A DNA stretch of 64,000 nt. Source: Artemisia argyi. Its lineage: Eukaryota; Streptophyta; Magnoliopsida; Asterales; Asteraceae. The notes under the pieces are model-generated. The model did not search any database and was not told where the DNA came from. It saw only the letters and a program-made list of their open reading frames with translations. Shown piece after piece: positions 59,301 to 64,000 of this stretch; position 1 is the first letter of the stretch, and each line of letters begins with the position of its first letter. The stretch spans positions 15,405,360 through 15,469,359 of the forward strand of contig CM060709.1 of the NCBI GenBank assembly GCA_030686995.1, written 5' to 3'. Position numbers and translations under genes: made by a program.

Positions 59301-59851
59301 ATGTCGTAGCATTGGGAAGTTTGTGTTGCTTACTAATTTGTAATTTCAGTCTAGCATGATCAAAGTGTATGTACAGTTTTTAAATTTAATCAATGGGAAA
59401 AACCCTACAACCACATATTATACGATAAACATAAACAAACGTATAACTATATCTTAATCTATGAGGTTGAATATAAGAAATTTAAAAAAGGACAAACAAA
59501 CTCTTAGGAAAGAATTATTAACATTTGTATTTTATCAACACTTTTTAAAAAAAGGAAAATTATTAACCAGCCACGTATGTGATAAATAAATACTCTGTAA
59601 TAAATTATTATTCAACTACAAATCGGATAAGTATAAAATAAACACCAGGTAATGATGGCTATGAGACCATTATCACTGACAAACATCAACCGAAAAGTAG
59701 CCGCCTGGAAAGAGTATAGACTGAAACATACAGTGCCGAGTGTCATTATTAGTTTCTTCTAGGATTTGTGATAAATATAGATAATATAAATAATACGTGA
59801 AAAAGCATTAATAAATAACACACGTCGTATGTATAATATACATAACTAAAC

Positions 59852-59857
59852 TTTATT
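59852..59857 (-). terminator. Polyadenylation signal of the two-exon gene
   Basis: AATAAA on the minus strand, about 41 nt after the stop codon. Confidence 0.5.
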
Positions 59858-59897
59858 AAAATAAACATAACAATGTCATAAGTTGATTGTTTGTGCT

Positions 59898-60292
59898 TTA
59901 ATTTATGAGTTCTGAAATTTTCAAATTGAACATATAATCGTTGTCAATGTCATGACCAGAAGCACGCATCTGATTAATTAACATTAACGCGTGGTCCAAA
60001 TTAGCCGACAATTTTTTGATATCACGAACACTCAGCACTTTGCATCCATACGTTTTAATTAACCAATCAAACATAGTCTCAAAATCTTCATCGTCTGTAA
60101 AAAAATTGAAATAAAATAAACGAAATCTTTTATGGTAAATACACTTAATTATAAAAAATAACTGTTACCTAGATGGTTTTTGTTTGTATCAGAATGAGTC
60201 TCGGTTTGTGGATTTTTGCCCCCAAGACTTTCGTTTGGTGAAAGTTCATTGGTCTTGACTTGGTTTTTTGAATTAGGGTTTATGTCAGACAT
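59898..60292 (-). CDS. Small two-exon gene, 106 aa, unknown function
   Basis: Minus strand. ATG at 60292; exon 1 is 60169-60292, intron 60095-60168 (74 bp, donor AG/GTAACAG, acceptor TTTTTACAG), exon 2 59898-60094 ending TAA. The intron is AT-rich (TTTTATTTCAATTTTTT before the acceptor), as plant introns are. The protein has a polar N-terminus (MSDINPNSKNQVKTN) with many N, S and T, and a folded-looking part (FETMFDWLIKTYGCKVLSVR; ANLDHALMLINQMRASGHDI) that should be mainly helical. TATA-like boxes lie at 60387-60397 and 60332-60341, and an AATAAA signal at 59852-59857 follows the stop by about 40 nt. No transposon similarity seen. Alternative: a captured or decayed fragment of a larger gene. 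Confidence 0.6.
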
Positions 60293-60897
60293 TCTCTCAC
60301 AAATTTTAAAAATATATCTCTTATTAAGCGAATATATATAGATCCATATTAGGATTTCGTATTCACATTCCAATGGATAGCATAATCTATATATAATTTT
60401 AAAACAACCGAACAAAATGATCGTTTTTAAAAGAATAACAAACTTACTCCTAACTTCATGAGATTTAAATTAAGACTTAATAACAAATTAAGCAACTATA
60501 TCAATCACAACATTAGAATCAAGATATTCTAACTATGTAAAATATACATACAAGAAAATATTATTCTACTTCATTGATATTAGATTGTCAGTTTCTTAAA
60601 AAATCATCCATTAAACTTTAATAACGAAGTTTTCGAAATGTTGCATTATCTTGATAGCAACTTAAAGTTTTTAAACTAATTCGTGCATGTTTTTCTCCCT
60701 TTGTAGAACATCTAAAATATAAACAAATAATATAAAATGACCGTGTTATATATCTGTGGCAAATGCATTACGATTATACAATCTAAATATACAGTAACCA
60801 TAATTTGACCATATTTCTGATACATATGACCCAATAAAGTAGGACCAACAAATGACAAACCAAAAAAAAAAAAAAAAAAAAAAAAAAGGAAAAAAAA
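60293..60897. other. Intergenic sequence with an A-tract
   Basis: Holds the presumed promoter of the two-exon gene (to about 60400) and an A-tract of about 27 bases at 60861-60887. Nothing else recognisable. Confidence 0.6.
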
Positions 60898-61446
60898 TGT
60901 TGGATCGATATACTCTGACCAAACTACTTTGTAGCTTGTAAGGGTTTAACAATATTGAGTAAACTCAACACTATTAATATTGAAACACTGTTTTACCTTG
61001 TAAAGTATGCGGAATCTACTGACACAAAGCTTAAGAAGAACTTTAATATTGATCAAACTTTGAACCTGCTTTGTGACACAGATTCACTAACAATCCCTAA
61101 CTATTTTATCAACTTTGATCGACTCTAAAACTTATCTAAGACTTGTAAAACTTGTATCGACTAATACCTCTTAAGGCTCTTTATATTGATAACCTTAAGT
61201 CGGTTTACAACATGTAATCCTTAAACGACAAGTCATTATCCCTAACTAATTCTAGAATATTCATTTAATATTACACATTAATCATTATCTAATATTGCAC
61301 ATCAGTCCTTGTTTCCTTCCAAGTACTTTGACCTTATTCTTCATGGAGCAGTACTTTGACTTTTTCCTTCAGCAGTACTTTGATTTTATTCTTCATGCAG
61401 CAGTACTTTGACATCCAGAAGTACTTTGATATTTCATATCCCAACA
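60898..61446 (-). repeat. D 3' LTR (about 549 bp, minus strand)
   Basis: On the minus strand it starts TGTTGGGATATG at 61446 and ends GATCCAACA at 60898; the termini TGTTGG and CCAACA form a 6-bp inverted repeat. The start is preceded by a purine tract (AGTTAGGGGAGGAT), as in A and B. A TATA-like CAATATAAAGAG lies at about 61175-61187. U3 contains five AGTACTTTGA motifs (61320-61435). The outer end was chosen from the TG/CA rule and could be off. Confidence 0.65.
61320..61435 (-). repeat. AGTACTTTGA motif array in the D LTR
   Basis: Five copies of (C/A)AGTACTTTGA in about 115 bp. More copies occur at 62070-62115 in the 3' region and, with variants such as AGTACCTTG, inside the ORF3 relic (63133, 63349, 63390, 63884, 63987). 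Confidence 0.8.
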
Positions 61447-62157
61447 ATCCTCCCCTAACTTGAACTCTACTTGCTTGATTTCAAGTTTCTTTGTTATCTT
61501 CAATCTTCAAATCATTAATTATTTAGAGAGATTGTTTCTTTATTCCTTTTTCTTCTATCTGTCATGTGTCAAAGTACTCTTCATCAGCATCATATCTTCC
61601 ATGGTATCTTCTCAGCAACTCAGCAACAATTTGGTACAAAGATCATCAAATCTTAAAAGTTTCATACTATTCTCATCACTTCCAGGTGTGTTAACTCTTG
61701 TGAGAGGTGAATCATTGAAAATTATGATTTTTAGCAAATCATCAGCTATCAACGGATTTGATTTGTCTTTACCAATAGCCGTTTGCTTTCGACTAGCCAA
61801 CTCTTAATCACTTGGAGTATGGTGAGTTGATAACCATATAGTTTTTGGTAAACTATCAACCATCAATGGATTTGATTATCACATCAGAGTCGTACCCTCA
61901 TGATGAGTCAAACTCTTTCTTGTCTGTTAAACATGGTGAGTTGATTACCATTTGTTGTGTAGTATAAATACTAACACCATGTGTTTCTTTTCAAATCCTC
62001 TTTTCTTTTAAACATTAAAACATTTTATTTTTTATTTTAAAGGACTTATACTGGTTTATATCAGCAAGCAGTACTTTGTTAAAGTACTGTTTGTTTTTGC
62101 AATACTTTGAAAAATACTTTTTTTTTACAAAACAAATCATACCAGTATTATGCAATA
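61447..62157 (-). other. D polypurine tract and 3' noncoding region
   Basis: Polypurine tract AGTTAGGGGAGGAT at 61447-61460 on the minus strand, then about 700 bp without a credible ORF, with a repeated ATCAACGGATTTGAT / ATCAATGGATTTGAT phrase at about 61747 and 61863. Confidence 0.65.
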
Positions 62158-64000
62158 TTACTCTTCAGACTTGACCCATCTGATAAATAACTTGATAACA
62201 TCCAAAGCTACTTCAGATTCATCTTCAAGTTCCATTCCATGATCCAGCATTCTCAGCATATTTTCTCTAATCAATGGATATCTCCTCTCAGCCAACATGT
62301 GAATCATGGTACCATCTTCCATCTCTAGTGTATGAACTCTTGATGACTCAAAGAATCTCCATCTTGTTATTTCCCAATTCTCTTGATCATTCCAGAGAGG
62401 ATCAACACTTGTTTCTTCAGTATCCCAGATGATAAATAAATCCCCAAGCAAAACTAATCCCACTCCTGAAGCTTCAATCTCTGCATAGTATGTCTGTACT
62501 TGCATATATAAGTCATAAAGATCTGCCCTTGTGATACAGTGCAATAAATCCCATAACATATTGAATGTTGTGAAGCTTTCATCTTCTATGTGGATCATAA
62601 AATAATTCCCTTCTTTTGATTCAACCACAGAAAATGAGATTATCTTGGACTTCTTTCCAGAATCTTCAATCTTTTTGTTCTCAAAATCAACAACTCTGAA
62701 ATAATTTTTGAGTTCATCAACTGTATCTTCATGAACTAACTTCAGCCTTTTTGTCAGTTGATCATCCTCAACTAATTTTTTCTTTTCAATCTCCTTTGCT
62801 CAGCTTGTTCCTTTCTTATATCTTCTAATTTCTTCTTTCTATCAACTTCCATGGGTACAAAGCTTTCTACTTCTCTTCTGATATCTTCTTGTACTTTATC
62901 CCACAGAGCTTTCACTTTTGGATACCTTTTCAAATGTATATTCTTGTATCCCTACTTTCTCAAGAACTGTATCATCCAGTTTCTTTCCTGAGCTTTGGTC
63001 ATTGGCTTCTTTGTAATTGGCCTACTAACTTCTTCCAAATACTTAGCATCATATTCTTCTTTTTCTTCTTAATTTCTTTCTGAACCATTATCCCTTTCCC
63101 TTTATCTTTTGGATCTAGTTTTTCTGATTCAGAAGTACTTTCATCATCTTTTTATGTAGGCTCAGAGATATGTATTCCTCCAGTAGGTCTTCTTAAATAC
63201 ATCATAACTTGAGCAATTGTTTCATCATCACTTGCAGTGTGTACTCTTTCTTCCTCTTCAAAAGTAGAAGGACCAGCTTTATCTTCATGATACTTTGTAG
63301 AAGGTCCAGCAGCAATGACTCCACTTTCATCAATATTTCTAGAAGAAGTACCTTGCTCAGCAGTACCTTGCAGACTAATGTTTTCTGCAGCAGTACTTTG
63401 AACACCAGCACTTTGAATGTTCTGTGCATCTACATCCTGCTTAACTTTTTCTTGCTCATCATCTTTTTGCTCATTCTCTTTCTCTTCTTGTGCAACATTT
63501 CCAACCTCCTGTGCAATATTCATATCTTCTTCAACATAACTTTCTGGTTCAAAAGTTTTTGGACTTTCTGGATATTTCCATAAGTGAGCATCTTCTGAAT
63601 ATTTAACTTCATCATCATCTTTATCCAAATTCTTATCTTGATTCCTCCCCAATTTGGTAAATGATGACCTTTTATGCTTCCTCTTGGACTTAGAAGACTT
63701 CTTTGAAGATTTTGACTTTGGCTTATGAGACTTCTTCTTTTTTTTCACATAAAGCCTAAAGTTCTGAACAAGAGGCCAAACAAATTTCTTAAATCTTCTG
63801 AACTTCTTTCTTAGCTGTTTGATTTCTGCAGCTTGAGCATGAACAGTTGACTTCAACTTCTCCAATTCTTTAGGTAAATCAGAAGTACCCTCAGTACCTT
63901 CAATTCCCTCATCTTCTCTAGGTGTTTGAAGCCCACCTGTGGAAGTATAATTATTGGGAGTAGGTACTTGTGAATCCTCTGAAGCAGTACCTTGAGGATC
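62158..64000 (-). pseudogene. D ORF3 relic (partial, frameshifted)
   Basis: Minus strand, entering from the right edge. A frame open from the window edge to the stop at 63152 contains STVHAQAAEIKQLRKKFRRF (coiled coil), a K/S-rich stretch (about 63660-63760), an acidic E/Q-rich stretch and TASDDETIAQVMMYL. Beyond the stop another frame gives DPKDKGKGIMVQKEIKKKKK. The C-terminal frame 62158-62628 reads SKEGNYFMIHIEDESF, LLGDLFIIW and ERRYPLIRENMLRMLDHGME. From memory these are successive blocks of Asteraceae Sirevirus third ORFs. At least two frameshifts separate them; no intact product is possible. Confidence 0.75.

Larger units (their letters stand above)
60898..64000 (-). mobile_element. 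D: Sirevirus, 3' part, minus strand, runs off the window
   Basis: 3' LTR (60898-61446), polypurine tract (61447-61460), about 700 bp of 3' noncoding sequence, and a decayed third ORF up to the right edge. The third-ORF words match the same Sirevirus type as B, but not closely enough to be the same family. Confidence 0.75.

Overview
Plant nuclear DNA that is almost entirely a nested pile of LTR retrotransposons. The Copia proteins match, from memory of the family, Sirevirus (SIRE/Maximus) polyproteins that are very common in Asteraceae genomes. Examples are the gag segment near residues FRALKAQF, the linker beginning MASEQ, and the third-ORF tail VEDLQLGVESYQKKLNLTKP. An Asteraceae host is therefore my best inference. 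No tRNA, rRNA or CRISPR was seen.

Layout. 1-9605: two head-to-tail copies (E1, E2) of a non-autonomous Gypsy-like family with LTRs of about 1.41 kb, an Asp-tRNA-type primer site and one gag-like ORF. 9606-13380: degenerate sequence with a (TA)n run, small hairpins, a Copia solo LTR and an AAC/AAT microsatellite. 13381-21205: a decayed chromovirus-like Gypsy element (F) with LTRs of about 2.9 kb; its 3' LTR is rearranged and truncated. 21206-21501 plus 49828-51820: a third, minus-strand copy of the E family (E3), split by element A. 21502-49822: element A, a 28.3-kb Sirevirus insertion flanked by CAACT duplications, without protease, integrase or RT. 28120-46224: element B, an 18.1-kb, apparently very young Sirevirus inside A, flanked by GATAG duplications. 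It carries gag, pol and a 1452-residue third ORF. 51821-55940: degenerate, mostly unassigned sequence. 55941-58321: minus-strand Copia relic C. 58322-60897: a small non-transposon island with a B3-domain fragment, a 116-codon ORF broken by one stop, and a credible two-exon gene of 106 residues on the minus strand. 60898-64000: minus-strand Sirevirus D (3' LTR, 3' region and decayed third ORF), running off the right edge.

How the parts relate. The order of events is E3, then A into the E3 ORF, then B into A. B has the complete catalytic set but its pol lies in a different frame from gag. A is almost as young by its LTRs yet has broken ORFs and no enzymes, so it was probably mobilised in trans by a B-like relative; the two share LTR ends, primer site, polypurine tract and a long 3' noncoding region.

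The most unusual signal is that each young family carries its own dense array of a short, often palindromic motif: TTACGCGTAA in B, once before gag and again before ORF3; CGAGTTAG in A; TGACGGCGTCA in E; AGTACTTTGA in D. Element names E1-E3, A, B, C, D and F are local labels. All comparisons were made by eye.
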